Under the pieces are notes generated by a model that was not told the origin of the DNA, ran no database searches, and saw only the letters and a list, made by a program, of their open reading frames with translations. The position numbers and the translations under genes are program-made. DNA of 64,000 bases from Henckelia pumila (lineage: Eukaryota > Streptophyta > Magnoliopsida > Lamiales > Gesneriaceae). Of the stretch, positions 1 to 12,361 are shown piece by piece. Numbering within the stretch: position 1 is the first letter of the stretch; each line of letters starts with the position of its first letter. The stretch covers positions 58,205,499-58,269,498 of the forward strand of contig NC_133120.1 in assembly GCF_033568475.1 (NCBI RefSeq), in the 5' to 3' direction.

Positions 1-1821
1 GCTTTGTTGACTCTTTGTATAAACAATCTTTTGTTTAATATTATTTACACTTTTATGGCAATGACTTTATATTACTTCATATTGTTATATTGTGATATAC
101 TATTGTTGTTTTGATAAAGACCTTGAATATACTATAGTGTATGTAAGATGTGGTAGAACATGGAGATGTCTATCATGAAATACATCTTATAGTCACTGTA
201 TATTCTAAAACCGTTCCTAGTCGATTGAGCCGTCCGATAATAAGGATAAGGATCGCTCGAGTTTGAGACTAGCATTTGCGATGCGGAGTACCACGTTTCA
301 TTGGTAGGGAACATGGAGATGTTCGAAGCATGCAAATGGATATTCATAGGATGAATAGTCGAACTACCCTATCCGGACTTTCCAAGTGGTTATCACTTAT
401 CGAGTGGATAAAGTCCGCGGTTTTGGTTGTACACCATTAGTCCTTACGACTTGAAACATCATGGAGACTCTATATGCTAGTACTGTGCTTTGACTCGTTT
501 ACCGACTCTGAGGGGGTCATCAGGTGTCGAGATTGGGTACAGTTACGACACATATAGGAGTCAATGCATTGTTGTCAAGGATTCACCACATACTTGCGAG
601 TGTGGATATCCTATGCGATCTGAGGAGATATTAGTGTGACAAATCTCTGGCCAGAGTACTTGATGTGATTTAAGAAATGGTTTCTTAGTAGCACATGCGA
701 TGTCACTAATTTGATCTTCAAGATGCATTGCATAGTTATCGAATCTTGAGCGACTCTCGATATACCAATGGTTGTTGATTCGATCGGGATATATGGATGA
801 AGGGACCGTACTGTACGTTAACCAAAATCTACTGGTTCTTGTAGGCACTATCAGTGATACCTAGGGAATCATGGGGCGATGTTGCTAGGCGCTTTACCAT
901 GATTCGTTGGGCAAGTCGGAAAGTGTTGTTCCGAGTCACAAGGAGTTGTGAGCCCACGGCTAGCTGTATCCCTGAACCATTGAGGGTCACACAGTGTAAT
1001 GGAGTTTTAATCCCCGTTGAGATAGTTAAATTTAAAGAGTTAAATTTAATGAACTAAGGAGTTGGACTTCTTAAATAAGAGTAAGGGAGTAGGATTTCCT
1101 AAAATGACATAGGGATGGACATTTTTGGAAATCACTGAATTCGGATTCAGGAAAATTTATTTTGACTTTAAAACGTGCAGAAATGGTTTCTGTGCACATT
1201 GGTGAAATCGTTTCATCAATCGGAGTCACGATGAATTTTATATTAATTTCTGAACGAGCGGGCTTTGCTTGTCAGGCCCCAGCTTATGATTAATGGGCCC
1301 TAAGGAGTTAGTGGCCTGCATTATAAATAAGTTATTTCAGTACAGAAATTACACACAACAGGTCATAATTTTTGAGACAGAAATTTCGAACCCTCCTCTC
1401 TCTCAAAAAGCAATCGGCCGACCCCCCTTACCTCTGCCCGAGAAATTCCGGTCTGTGATTTTGAATCGCGGTCAGGAATAACGAATCAGATTCGTGAAAT
1501 CTCTTCGCAGAAAACTTCTGATAGATTTTCTAGTGCAATCTATCAGAGGGATTAAACCTCTGTTCGTGGACCTGATTGAAGGCGTTCATCGGTTCCAGGG
1601 AGAGACAACAAGAGCAGAATTGTTCTGTTGGTGTCCATTAATCTCGTTGCGAGATTTGAGGTAAAATTTATTTAATTGTTATTTAAATTTTACACACACG
1701 TAATTCAATCGTTGTATGGTTGATACCCACACCATGGAATCGTTCCATGAGAAAATTTTTAAACTTCCGCTGCACCGGGTATCAATCGTAATTGGTCTGG
1801 GAACACGCCAGTTTTCCAACA
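1..1821 (+). mobile_element. 3' part of a long LTR, probably Ty1/copia type
   Basis: This stretch has no credible coding region and looks like the end of a long plant LTR. It stops with TTTTCCAACA at 1812-1821. Immediately after that the sequence becomes a recognisable Athila LTR, so this element appears to have inserted into the Athila LTR, and the boundary is set by that switch. The text around 850-1060 and the pyrimidine-rich end near 1770 resemble 3' portions of copia-type LTRs I know from asterid genomes, which is recall rather than a search result. The start lies outside the window, so the full length, target duplication and coding part cannot be seen. The short open frames here are not credible genes. 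Confidence 0.5.
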
Positions 1822-2288
1822 TAAACAGAATTTTCACAGTTCGTCATGCATTCAAATTTGATTAGAATTATGAAAGATTAATTCATCAATATTTGAATAG
1901 GTTTGATTGTTCTAGAAATAGTCCTTTGAACAAATTAGGAAAATTCTCATGAATTAAGATTAAGTCTGATGTCTTAGATCGACTGCTTGTTACATGAATT
2001 GTCTGGTACATACGTGTGTCCTTGATCGAACTTTTCTCGAATTGAATTCAGCATTTAATCTCTACTGCGTTTTAGTGAATTTAATTTATTTGCAATTTTA
2101 TTTCTTAGTTTAAAATCCTGAAATCATTCTTATTAATTTGTCTAGATTAAGTAAAAGTAAATATATTCTGGTATTCATATTTATACAGTACTCCTTGTGG
2201 GTTCGACATCTGGACCTTTGTCCACTATATTATAACTTGACCTGGTACGCTTGCCAGTTGATTTTTATCACATCGATTTTAGCGGACA
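1822..2288 (+). repeat. Athila 5' LTR, 3' portion only
   Basis: This is homologous to 5505-5934 of the 3' LTR, including the conserved phrase announcing the repeat end (tgtgggttcgacatctggac and the following ttgtccact). It ends in GCGGACA at 2288, matching GCGGTCA at 5934. The upstream two thirds of the LTR are missing because the copia-like sequence joins at about 1821. Confidence 0.7.
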
Positions 2289-2371
2289 TTAATATTTCTA
2301 CTTTACCTTTTTCCCATAGAGCTAAGCAGTTATTGATTGATTTTTAATTTAAAATTTTTCTTGAAATTTTC

Positions 2372-3124
2372 AAGAAACTGCATATTAACATACATTTTGC
2401 AGATGCTTTAGCTCAGATGCCGAACTATGAAAAATTTCTGAAGGACTTGCTGAAATACAATAAGAAATTGAATAATATAACGCAAGTCACAATGAATGAG
2501 GAGTGCTCGGTTGTGCTTTAGAATAAGCTCCCGCCAAAATCTCAAGATCCAGAGAGTTTTTCTATACCTTGCCAAATTGGAAATTTATCATTGAAGAATG
2601 TTTTGTGTGATTTAGGATCGAGCATAAATTTGATGCCCTAGTCACTCGCTCAAAAATTAGGTATAGAAAATATTGAACCTGTCTCTATCTCTCTCAAATT
2701 TGCTGATGGATCCATTAAATACCCAAGAAGAGTGGTAGAGAATATTTTAGTCAAGATAGACAAATTTTTTTATCCTATAGATTTTGTTATTCTTGACATG
2801 AATGAAGATTACGATGTCCCCCTGATTCTAGAGCGTCCGTTTCTTGCTGCTAGTAGGGCCTTAGTGGATGTTGAAAAGGGAGAGTTAGAGTTGAGATTGA
2901 ATGATGAGCAAGTTGTGTTCCATATGTTTAAGTCGGCTAGCAATAGCTCAAATTTAAAATCTTACTCTGCTGTAAATTTTATCGATGTGGTTCATCATGT
3001 TGGGGAATTTCAGCAGGTTCAGCTCTCCAAAGGAATTGGTCCCTTGCAAAATCTCTATATAGGTGAAGCATACAGTTGCAGGATTGATATGAGCTTTTCC
3101 AAGATGGTAGATAAACCACCTTGA
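2372..3124 (+). pseudogene. Athila gag C-terminus and aspartic protease, degenerate
   Basis: Reading from 2372 in one frame gives the end of an Athila gag (the ALAQMPNYEKFLKDLL block near 2405) followed by the retropepsin-like domain. The protease signature is D-L-G-S-S near 2608-2640 and the downstream ERPFLAASRALVDV block is at 2830-2870. Two in-frame TAG codons break the frame, at 2519-2521 and 2639-2641, and it ends at TGA 3122-3124. The first ATG of the remaining open piece (2732) is internal to the protease and is not a start. In intact elements the polyprotein continues into reverse transcriptase; here it is cut off, so the copy cannot move by itself. Confidence 0.8.
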
Positions 3125-4541
3125 ATGTCGCCACTCAAGAGAGGAATATAGTCGGGCTATAGACTATAACTTTAGCGCTGATTGGGAGGCAACCCATTGT
3201 TCTTTCCTTTTATTTTTATTTTATTTTTGGTTTTTGTTTATTGTTATTTAATTTTTACTTCTTTCCCATGCCAATTTGTCATGGTTTCTGATATACCCAG
3301 TTTGCTGCTACCGTCTCAGCGGATACTGTCAAGAAGAAGTAGGATGAATCGAAAGTCAGGGGAGTGTTGTTTTTGTTTTCATTTTGTTTTTGTTCGTCTT
3401 GCATATGTGTGTTTTTTCATGAATTCTGTTCATTGTTTTAAAGCATTAAGGGCAATGCTTTGGAAAAGTATGGGGGGTAGACTAGTTTATTTTATTGTGT
3501 GTTATGTTTGTGTTGCATTAGTAATGTTTCGTGTTTGTTTGCATTTAGTTTGTTTTTGTTGTTGTTTGTTTGGTTTTGCATGTGTGTTAAGTAGGATAAG
3601 CCATAATAGCCAATGATGATAAAGTTAATTTTAAAAAAAATGAATTTTTGAAAAAAAATTTGCTCTTGATTAGACATGAGAACTGTAGGTTGTGTAGTGA
3701 ATATTTTTTTAGCACGCATGTTAGACCGGTGAAATGTAGCGATGTATTGGATGATGTTTGTGTCTGTTTGACCATTTCACGGCAATATGTGCTTGTTAAT
3801 CTTGATTGTGTTCTTTGAGTTTCAATGACTTTCTGACATTGCATATACGATCTTGGGCGCGCCAAAATTTTTGAAAAATTTTAATTGATATTAATTTTTA
3901 TGAAAATTTAACTCCATCCGGGTTATGAGCAGGTGATTGAAATCCTAATAACCTTGTTCTTGACTAAGTATTCGGAGTAAATGGGGTTAAAAAGTTGAAA
4001 TTTTAAAATAACAATTTCATCCGGGCTTGGAAAATGATTGAAATTATAATCATTCTTCCATAGCTAAGTTTGCGGGCTTAATGGGATTGTCGCTCCATCC
4101 GGGCTATAGACGAGGGGATTGAAATTCTAATCCTATCTTAGTTATAGCTAAGTTTGCGGGTAATTATTGGGGCTTAAGAAAACCGGGTGCAAAATCCGGA
4201 GGTGCGTAATCTATCTCAAGGGAGTTGTGTTTTTGTTAAAGATTGTTGGGAGGAAGGACCACTGGATTGTGACACTTGCACTGGTTTGTCATAGGTCGCT
4301 AAGCAGCCATAGAATGGATTCTTTTGAATTTTCATGTAGTTGAAATAACATGGTGCACACACACGTTCACGCTAAACTGATGGTGTATTATGGAAAATCA
4401 TGAGCATGTGGGATTTTGTTTTATGTCATGTTTGAACTTATCTTAGGCTGTAATTTACATGACTCATCCTTACTTATGTTTGTGTTTGCATATTGTTTTT
4501 GCATGTCTTGCTCGAGGGCGAGCAAGAGTTAAGTATGGGGG
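3125..4541 (+). other. Athila 3' noncoding region with triplicated segment and polypurine tract
   Basis: Just after the protease remnant comes the line TTTAGCGCTGATTGGGAGGC (ending near 3190), a landmark I associate with the pol/env-like junction of Athila elements. Between 3910 and 4172 a segment of roughly 75-105 bp is repeated three times; each copy has ccatccggg-like sequence (3914, 4017, 4094) followed by a ...gattgaaat... block and, at its end, taagt(t/a)t(g/t)cgg. The tract AAGTATGGGGG at 4531-4541 directly precedes the LTR start TGTTGATGAG and is the likely plus-strand primer. No real env-like ORF is seen; open frames such as 3182-3616 are low-complexity. Confidence 0.6.
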
Positions 4542-5934
4542 TGTTGATGAGTTCATTTTGTATGCATTATTTCGTGATATTTTTATTTCTATTTTGTGTG
4601 CATTCATATTGTTTTTATGTTTTTCTATGTGTTTTAGTGCATATGTGTGTATTTCACTCTCCGGGTTAAGTTTATCGGAAAATGGATTTTTGAAGAATGA
4701 ATTACGGAGAAGCCTTGGTCAAAAATTCATTTTTAATTTTATAAAAATCTAAATCCGATCTTCACCATTCAAAAACAATTTCAAGATGTTTTGAAGCTGC
4801 TGTTTAAATTTCAGCTCGATCCGACAGCTAGAACTTGAGATATGAGTTTTTCAAGAAAATTACGCGCTGGAAAGAACACTTGCACAGACCTAGGCACGGA
4901 CCTGGAACGGGGGCATATCGCAAAATTTTAAGAATTGGGACAGAAAGTTTCTCGCTCGAGCGCATGTTTCGCCCGCTCGAGCGAGCGATCGCGGATCAGA
5001 AAAAATTAGATTTTCGGGAATTAAAAACCTTATCTTTTTGGGCTTTATTTTATGGGCTTTCAAAGACATATAAATAGGAGATTGTCAGACGTGAAAAGGG
5101 GTTCCAAATGCAGAGATCTGGAGGTGGCTAGGAAGCTTGGAGATTGAATATCTGCTTCATCTTATTCAGAGTTTTTCTTTCTTTTTTTTTTCTTCTTTTT
5201 ATTTTTGAATTATTGTTTTCAATTATTGAGTAGATTTTCTTTAACCAAGACGGTGTGATTGCGCCGAACAAATTTATGTAGAAAACTTGGATGTTTGTTT
5301 GGGATTTTTCAGACTTGATTTTATTTTATTGATTGTGAGATTTATATTTGTCTTGTGAATAGCCTGATCAACTGTTTGCTTGCATTTTAATCGGTTCCAA
5401 GTCGACAGAGGAGGAATTGATTTTGATCATTTTGATAGTTAACACATGGTAAAACCGAATAGAAATAGAATTCGATTTCAGTGTGCGGTTTAGGTGAAAA
5501 TTGAATTTTCATAAATATTTAATGCTCTCAAATTTGATTAAAATTACGAAAAATTAATCCATAAATATTTGAGTAGGTTTGATTGTTCTAGAAATAGATC
5601 TTTGAACAAATTAGGAGAATTCCCTTAATTTAAGATTAAATCTGAGTCCTGAATCGGCTACATGTTATATGATTTGTTCGGTGTCTGCGTGTGTCTTGGT
5701 TGTCTCAATTTAATTATATTTATATTTCAGTTATTTTAATTCTTATTATTTTTAGTAATTAAATTTTTATTTAATTCTTTGCATCCTTCTTTATTATTTT
5801 TGTCTAGATTAAGTAAAATAATTGAATCTTGAGAATTGATTACAGTCCCTGTGGGATCGATACTTGGACTCTCTGTCCACTTTACTATTACTTGACCTAA
5901 TACACTTGCTAATAAATATCGAATTAAGCGGTCA
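4542..5934 (+). repeat. Athila 3' LTR
   Basis: The repeat begins TGTTGATGAG right after the polypurine tract and ends GCGGTCA, 1393 bp. Its 3' third matches 1838-2288. At 4954-4990 there is a dyad-rich CTCGAGCG/CGCTCGAGCGAGCG block, common in Athila U3 regions. The next base pairs (5935 on) belong to an unrelated Tekay reverse transcriptase. Confidence 0.75.
5069..5076 (+). promoter_or_regulatory. TATA box of the Athila LTR
   Basis: TATAAATA lies about 110 bp downstream of the CG-rich dyads and 865 bp before the LTR end, a plausible U3/R boundary for element transcription on the plus strand. The assignment is by motif and position only. Confidence 0.45.
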
Positions 5935-6999
5935 TTCATCAAATCCATAAATACAACCTGCGTGTTAGTCCATCCAAACGGCATCACCAAGAATTCGTAA
6001 TGCCTGTATCTCGTCCGAAACACAATCTTGGCTATATCTTGATCTCTCACTCGCATCTGATGATAACCCAATCTCAAATCAATCTTGGAGTATACTGAAA
6101 TAACCTACAACTGATCGAATAAGTCATCAATATGAGGAAAAGGATATTTATTCTTGATGGTCACGCCATTCAATTGACGATAATCGATACGCAGTCGCAT
6201 AGACCCATATTTTTTCTTCACAAAGAGAATAGCAGCTCCCCACGGAGATACACTAGGCCGAATGTATCCCTTATCCAAGAGATCATGTAAATGATTCTTC
6301 AACTCGCGCATATCTGTAGGAGCCAGATGATACGGTGATCTCGAAATAGGTGACGTACCTGGCATCATATCAATGTCAAAGTCAACTTCCATAAAAGGAT
6401 GGAAACTCAGAATCTCATCAGGAAAAACATCTGGAAATTCATTAAAAATAGACAAACTCCCTATACCAACGCTCCCAGCGGACAAATCAACTGCATAAAT
6501 GAGGTAGTCTTCCCCGCCAAAATCTAGAGCTCGACAGGCTCTCAAAGAAGATATCAATGGCATCAGGGGTCGCGCTCCCTCACTATATAAAAACCAGCTA
6601 TCACCACCAATTGGGCGAAACTGTACATGTCTCTGGTAACAATCCACTGAAGCTCGGTACATGGTCAACATATCAATTTCCAAAATGCAATCGAAATACT
6701 CCATCACTAATACCATGAGATTTGTTGTCATAACATTACCCTCAAACTCTAAGGGACAACCAAGAACTAAGTGTTTACCCAACGCTGATTGACCAGTTAG
6801 GGTTGAAACAGAAAGCACTATGTCTAGAGCAACATAAGGTAACTGGTGAAACTTGACAAATGTGCGGATATGAAAGAATGAGATGCATCAGTATCAATAA
6901 GTACAAAAGCAGGTATACCACATAAAATAAACCTACCAAAATAACCCTCTCATTCTCCTCCACTGTCTGGTCATGACTCAGTGCAAACACCTGACTAGC
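5935..6999 (-). pseudogene. Tekay/Del protease and reverse transcriptase, degenerate
   Basis: The protease signature reads [12 protein letters not shown] at 6901-6866; the family normally has D-T-G-A, so the active-site glycine is now aspartate (DTDA). Downstream, 6818-6105 carries the [14 protein letters not shown] linker and the start of reverse transcriptase ([20 protein letters not shown], then [11 protein letters not shown]). The block from [17 protein letters not shown] to [20 protein letters not shown] (6100-5940) follows after an in-frame stop near 6105. The polymerase YxDD region would come next but is lost at the truncation. Assignment to the Tekay/Del clade rests on the linker and RT wording. 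Confidence 0.85.
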
Positions 7000-7004
7000 A
7001 GCAC

Positions 7005-7962
7005 GCGGTCAAAGATTAGATCCTACCGTTGATTGCCCTGATGGCCTCTGTTGCACAGTAGTCTGGGAACCTGAACCTGAACCACTTGCTCCCCCAGGAT
7101 GTGGACAATCCTTCTTCTGATGATCAATCTCTCTGCAATGAAAACAAGCTCATGAATCTTTGCGGCACCTGTCCATTGGATGATTCTTGCCACAGTGGTC
7201 ACACTTGTCTTTCTTTCCGAAACGCATCACACCACTTGATCCAGAGGAAGAATTAGAAGAATAAGACTTCTTAAAATACTGAGCACGGGAACCCAAAGAA
7301 TTCGCGGGTCGAGAAGACTGAAATTACTTAGCTCAATTTAAACTGATCTCTGCTTGCCAAAACCGGTTCACCAAACTCTCATAGGAAGTGGGATCATCAC
7401 ACATCGTGACTAGGTGAAAAATCTCTTGGTTCAGCCCCTGTAGGAAATGATCGTACTTCGCCTCAGAACTGGCGCCAATATGGGGAAAATACGGAAGCAG
7501 ATCAATAAACTTCTGTTGGTACTCATCCACATACAAAGATCCCTACTTCAGATTAAGCAACTCAATGGCCTTCGCCAGACGAATAGCTGGAGGAAAATAC
7601 AACTGACGGAACAATCTGCAGAAATCTGGCCACAAACATGTCCATGCTCCTGAAGCACTGGTGCAGACGCCGACTTCCACCATTTATGAGTGCGTCCCTC
7701 CAACAGAAAAGTGAATGCCTCCAACTTCTGATCCTCGGAGCAATCAAAGGCACGGAAACAACTCTTCATATGCTTCAACCAGTCCTCTGCTACCTAGTGA
7801 GTCTCACCCCCCACCAAAGCTTCGGGCCTATCTGCACGAATCTATGGAGCTGGAAACGACGTCTGCCCTCACGATGATGGCGATGTGCAAGAGGACGTCT
7901 AGGATCATCACCATCTCTCAGCGACCAACACTACCCTGACTCTACTCATATATATCGGCCAT
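7005..7962 (-). pseudogene. Tekay/Del gag, frameshifted
   Basis: The likely original ATG is at 7962 (MADIYE), 66 bp inside the primer binding site. The frame is broken at once and shifts again near 7610 and 7550. Recognisable pieces are the capsid-like WLKHMKSCFRAFDC...LLEGRTHKWW block (7790-7650) and the QGLNQEIFHLV block around 7440. Two zinc-knuckle-like motifs follow: C-x2-C-x4-H-x4-C at 7212-7172 and C-x2-C-x4-H-x4-C at 7147-7106. A retrotransposon gag of this kind would form the RNA-binding particle; this copy could not. Confidence 0.75.
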
Positions 7963-8027
7963 CTGAAAATACAACGTTCATCAAAACCCAAAGAGCAAAA
8001 ACTAATTCCGAGAATTATCTTAAGCAT

Positions 8028-8039
8028 GCTCTGATATCA
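8028..8039 (-). other. Primer binding site of the Tekay element
   Basis: The minus strand reads TGATATCAGAGC four bases inside the LTR, one mismatch from TGGTATCAGAGC, the complement of the initiator tRNA-Met 3' end that Ty3/gypsy chromoviruses use. It fixes the element's orientation as minus. Confidence 0.75.
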
Positions 8040-8906
8040 TAAATGTAGTGACCCGCACTGTGATCATATACTAACCCTGCAATTCTGCCTTGGTCACCAC
8101 CGAATCTCAAAATCTTCGGGAGAACTACCTACAACTACCCCATCAAATGGGGTGTCCAGACAACAGAAAATAACTAGACGTGAGCATAAAACCCTCAGTA
8201 TGAGAGTATGAGCATACAATATCATATGTGCATGTATTCAAATGTAAAGGGTACCAAGACTCGAGGTCAAGAATCTCTGGTCAAGAACAGACTTGGGCCC
8301 TAAGTATGTAGCACTTTGAGCCTTCACACTAGGAGGTGGCTCACATACCCGACAATGGATATAGGTGACCTGATCACGAATCTACGTGTCCAACCATCCA
8401 CTAACAAGATAAGGTGGAAACCCTACTACAGGATATTACAAGGATACAAACTCAAGATGATCATGCATGAAGCATAATAACGTGACATAATATATGCAGA
8501 TAAAATCATGACATATAAATAATGCAAAACATAATACATTCATACTCAGTTAGGGTATCTCGAACAGTACTTTCTTACCTTACTAAAGCAGTCCTAGAAG
8601 CTTTCATCTAGGTTCCAAGCCTACCATCAGCACTACAATTCATAATAACCATACATTACTCATAATGCTCTAATAACCTTAACTAAGCTATTGCATATTC
8701 CCTAACTATTTATAAGATCTCGGAATACCTCTGTCCGTCGTCAGCCCGCTGATGTCGATTGCCCCAGAACTTGGGCACCACTCCGCTGCGAACCCAGAGA
8801 CACCTCGCCAACGCCCGGACCACGCCTAGATGACTAGAAAACCCAAAAATCACTAATAAATCGAGAGAATTGTTGGGAAATTGGTGCATGACTGAGGTTC
8901 GGACCC

Positions 8907-8916
8907 CATATATAGG
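8907..8916 (-). promoter_or_regulatory. TATA box of the Tekay LTR
   Basis: The minus strand reads CCTATATATG, with the TCGGA dyads upstream of it in element orientation and about 870 bp of LTR remaining downstream. It is the best core-promoter candidate in this LTR. The CACTA insertion at 9224 separates it from part of the upstream dyad cluster. Confidence 0.4.
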
Positions 8917-9249
8917 CCAAGTTCGGATCGTCCGATCTTGGGTTCGGATGGTCCATACCTGCATAGAAGCCACATCTCATGCATGCGAGTTCGGACGTTC
9001 CGAACTCCTCTTTGGATCTTCCGATCTCTTGCGCTTGAAACACTTGTTCAATTCCTTTGACACTTGTTCGGGTTACACTTCGGATGGTCCGATCCTACCC
9101 TTCGGGTCGTCCGATCTGGCCATGTGACATCAGCCATGATGTCATCCTCTTCACGAGATTCGGACATCTGTACTTAGTGAGTTCGGATCGTCCGATCTCT
9201 CCTAGCTTCCGAACTAAAGCCCTCCACCACAAGAAAAATGCTAATCAAC

Positions 9250-9575
9250 AACACTCAATCGACAACGGTTTTATGCAAAAACCATTGTATTTCACTCAAT
9301 AACAATGGTTTTAATCAAAACCGTTGTATTTAGGCGTTTTCTCAATAAAAAAGACAACAGTTTTTTAAAAACCGTTGTCTTTTGAGGGCATAAGACAACA
9401 GTTTTTTAAAACCGTTGTCTATGAGCGTTTATTTTGGGCCTACAACAACGGTTTTTATAGACTGTTGTCTATGAGCAGGTTTTTATGACCTACGACAACG
9501 GTTTTAATTAACTGTTGTCTATTAGCGTGTTTTTGGGATCTAGGACAACGGTTTTAAATCTGTTGTCTTTTCTTT
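9250..9575. repeat. CACTA left subterminal repeat block
   Basis: Roughly ten copies of CAACGGTTTT / AAAACCGTTG in both orientations, each about 25-50 bp apart, many followed by GTCT(A/T)T(G/T)AG. The mirror block at the other end has the same units. Confidence 0.8.
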
Positions 9576-9649
9576 CTTTTTTTTAATACATATACATAAA
9601 CGGTTTTTTCTCTTCTTTTTTTAATTAATTAATAATACATATACATATA

Positions 9650-9862
9650 CGCTTAAGAGGAGAGAACACATAAAGGAAAGCCTAAACCCAATCCGAAAAT
9701 CCCTAGCCCCAACCCGTCGCCCCTTCGACCCAGCATAACTCCAACACCCTAATCGTCAATCGATCGCGAATTGCTAGCAGAAACAGCCCGAATACAACAT
9801 TTCTCCGAACACTGAATTGGATTCGTAGCTCTCAACCCTGGAACTCCACCCTCTCAAAGTTG
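9650..9862 (+). other. Exon-like leader inside the CACTA element
   Basis: GC content rises compared with the subterminal repeats, and the text looks like a 5' untranslated first exon of a plant gene (C-rich, with ccctagcccc-type wording). It ends at a splice-donor-like AGTTG|GTAAAA near 9862. The stretch from 9960 to 10140 may hold a further captured exon, but I could not identify its product. Confidence 0.25.
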
Positions 9863-10952
9863 GTAAAAACCTTTAATCTCTCTCTTTTCCTATAGGTTCT
9901 TTTTTTTTTGTCTTATTGACTCATCTCTCCATTCCATATCCACGATTCGCGAATAAATTTTTGCTGGATCGTTGTTCTTTTCTTCAAGAGCTTGCTGGAG
10001 TCGCTATCCCAGTTGCAAGAATCTATGGTCTCGAAACCGGGTGAGAAATATTTCTGAACATCTATGGTTATGGAAAGAAAACAAAAGCTTCATGAGGACC
10101 ATCGCATCCTTCTGCAAATCGGACCCAATAGAGGTGTTTTCTTTCTTCCCAATTCCATTCTTGATATCGTACTTGCATGCATTTCTCGTGTTTTTTAGGA
10201 CTCTTATAACACATTCATATATTTTTGTGTGTGGTGTAGATGTTTAGTTTAATTTATGGAAAACATCCAAGTTACTAGACGTACGAGGCGAGGAATGTAA
10301 TTTCCTCTTCAATTATCGAGCTCTTGAATTAATGTTTAGTCACAATGGTAGAGTATTATATTTTTCATTATATTTGTATAGAAATGGGAGCATGCTAATA
10401 CTCCTGAATTATTGTTTAGTCATAATGTAAATTGTTCATATACTGATGCTTTGCTGGGTACTGTTCTTTTGAATCATGATGGGTTTGTCTTTGTGATTTG
10501 ATTTTTATTTGGAGTGGATCTCCCGAAAGGTAAATAGCTGGAATCAATGGAATATAGAGCCAGATGTTAGGTTCTGATTCTTTGGAAAATTATGCATAAA
10601 ATTGAAATTTTTAGATTTGGATTCGAAGTTCCTACCACAAAGTGGGGATCTTTTAGACTTTATTGTTGGAAAAGTACTAAAACTGATTGTTTACATAATC
10701 AAGAATTTACAAGATTCAGACGTTTTCTTTCCAAATTTTTAATAAATTAATCTAATTCTGAGTGTCAACCTTTGTCATCTATTTAATTAATCTTTGTGTG
10801 ACAAATGTAAACAATTCATGGTTTAAAAGTAGGATTGATTCAAAAAATTTGATTTTCCAGTTAAAAATTTGGGGGGATTCGACATTTTCCCACATACTTC
10901 CAATGATTAACTTGCAACTAACACTATGATTATGTTGATATACAAAATTTAT

Positions 10953-12071
10953 GGGGACAGGAAGGAATAAGCTAGACTACCTTGCTACGGTGGATGTAGA
11001 TCCAAGCTCACCAACTTACTCGAAAGTGATATATAGGCTGCATATGCCTTACATTGGTGATGAGCTGCATCATTTTGGATAGAATTCATGCAGCTCTTGC
11101 CATGGTGATGCATCTGCTGCGCGCCGCATTCTTGTCCTACCATCACTTGTGTGAGAGGTCAAATTTGTCGAAGATAAATCGATTGCATCACAAAACATTT
11201 ACCTTAAACATTTTAGGAAAATTTTGTGTCATGGTTTCTTTGTCAACTTTCTATGTATAAAAAGGTACAAGGGGCCATTCATGCCACATCCACATTTGAG
11301 TTTTGTTCCTATGTTTTTGTGTACCTTAATGCAGTGATGAAAGATGTTTGTTTACTGCGATTGTTTTTTTACAACAGAGGTTATTACTCATTATTTTAAC
11401 ATGTGCCTCTATTGCCTTTATCTCAGGTCTGGTCGTATTTATGCGGTCGATACCCTAAAGGATCCAAGGGCTCTAAGTTACCTAAATTTGTTGACCCCAA
11501 AGATATAATACAGAAAACTGGATTAGCATTCCCCCACATAGCTCACTGTCTTGCTTTAGGTGAGATCATGGTGTCTTGGAGATAAATATGGAAAGGCCAA
11601 AGGAAATGGATTTATTCTGCTCGACTCAGATTTCAATTTCAAAGGAAAGTACCTTTGTTATGACCTGTGTCCTAAATATAGACTTAGTATTTCATTGGCA
11701 TTTCTTCAAACTTCATAGATTCATATCTTTTTGTTTGATGTGAATTTTTGTGCAACCATCACTGAAAAAATTGTCTCTTGCTAACTGAATGTCGAATGAC
11801 ATCGTGAACTGGTAAATGACTTTGATTTTTTCACGATGGGTGGGAGACGCCAGGTCACAGCCCCCTTTTCGGCTACGATTTCTGGTACCAACCTCGGCAT
11901 AAGACCATGATCAGCACTTCATGGGGAGCCCCTGCTGCCTTCACCAAAGGTTTTGACCTTCAGCACATTTCGGATGGTCATTATGGAAGACATTTGCACG
12001 TATATAGTTGGCCAGAGGGTGAGTTGAAACAGACTTTAGACCTTGGAAATTCCGGTCTCTTGCCTTTGGAG
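10953..12071 (+). pseudogene. Captured selenium-binding protein (SBP/methanethiol oxidase) exons
   Basis: Three exon-like blocks with introns between them match the plant selenium-binding protein family. Block 1 (about 10953-11149) gives [20 protein letters not shown] and NSCSSCHGD, with TAG replacing the expected tryptophan codon after HHFG. Block 2 (11427-11650) starts after a TCTCAG acceptor with SGRIYAVDT, shifts frame, then reads DPKDIIQKTGLAFPHIAHCL and GNGFILLDSDFNFKG after another shift. Block 3 (about 11838-12071) gives PGHSPLFGYDFWYQPRHKTM and then STSWGAPAAFTKGF, ending at a GGAG|GTATAT donor. Family members are about 480 residues; this covers roughly the first half. It lies entirely inside the CACTA element, so it is a captured copy, not a working gene. 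Confidence 0.85.
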
Positions 12072-12361
12072 GTATATTGCATTTTATTGTTATCTGCCTT
12101 TGTGTATTAAAATTTTTTCTATTTATTTTTTTCTTGACTCATGTGATGCCATAGTTGAATTTAGATAAGGTTCTTGCATGACCCATCTAAATATGCAGAC
12201 ATGTTTGTGATTTTCATGTACGTGTATGAGGTTTTTGAAACAAAGAGAACCAAGACCTGTATAAATTTAGTGTCAGATAATGATGCAGACAGAGTTTTCT
12301 ACCTTCTAAAGCATTTATACAACATATTTTAATATCTTGTTATTGTTTCTTAACTTTTTAG

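Larger units (their letters stand above)
1822..5934 (+). mobile_element. Deleted Athila-lineage Ty3/gypsy retrotransposon
   Basis: A partial 5' LTR (1822-2288), a degenerate gag/protease stretch, an Athila-type 3' noncoding region, a polypurine tract and a full 3' LTR (4542-5934) lie in order on the plus strand. The two LTRs align from about 1838 and 5520 onward and share the run from the gattgttctagaaata segment through the final AGCGGNCA. Reverse transcriptase, RNase H and integrase are absent, so the internal region is only about 2.25 kb against several kilobases in full-length Athila elements. The left part of the 5' LTR is displaced by the copia-like LTR at 1-1821. No primer binding site is visible after 2288. 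Confidence 0.75.

Noticed and set aside
3182-3616. Athila env-like protein
   Set aside because: The frame is mostly Phe/Cys/Val from TTTTG-rich noncoding sequence and starts inside the conserved GGGAGGCAACCC signal.
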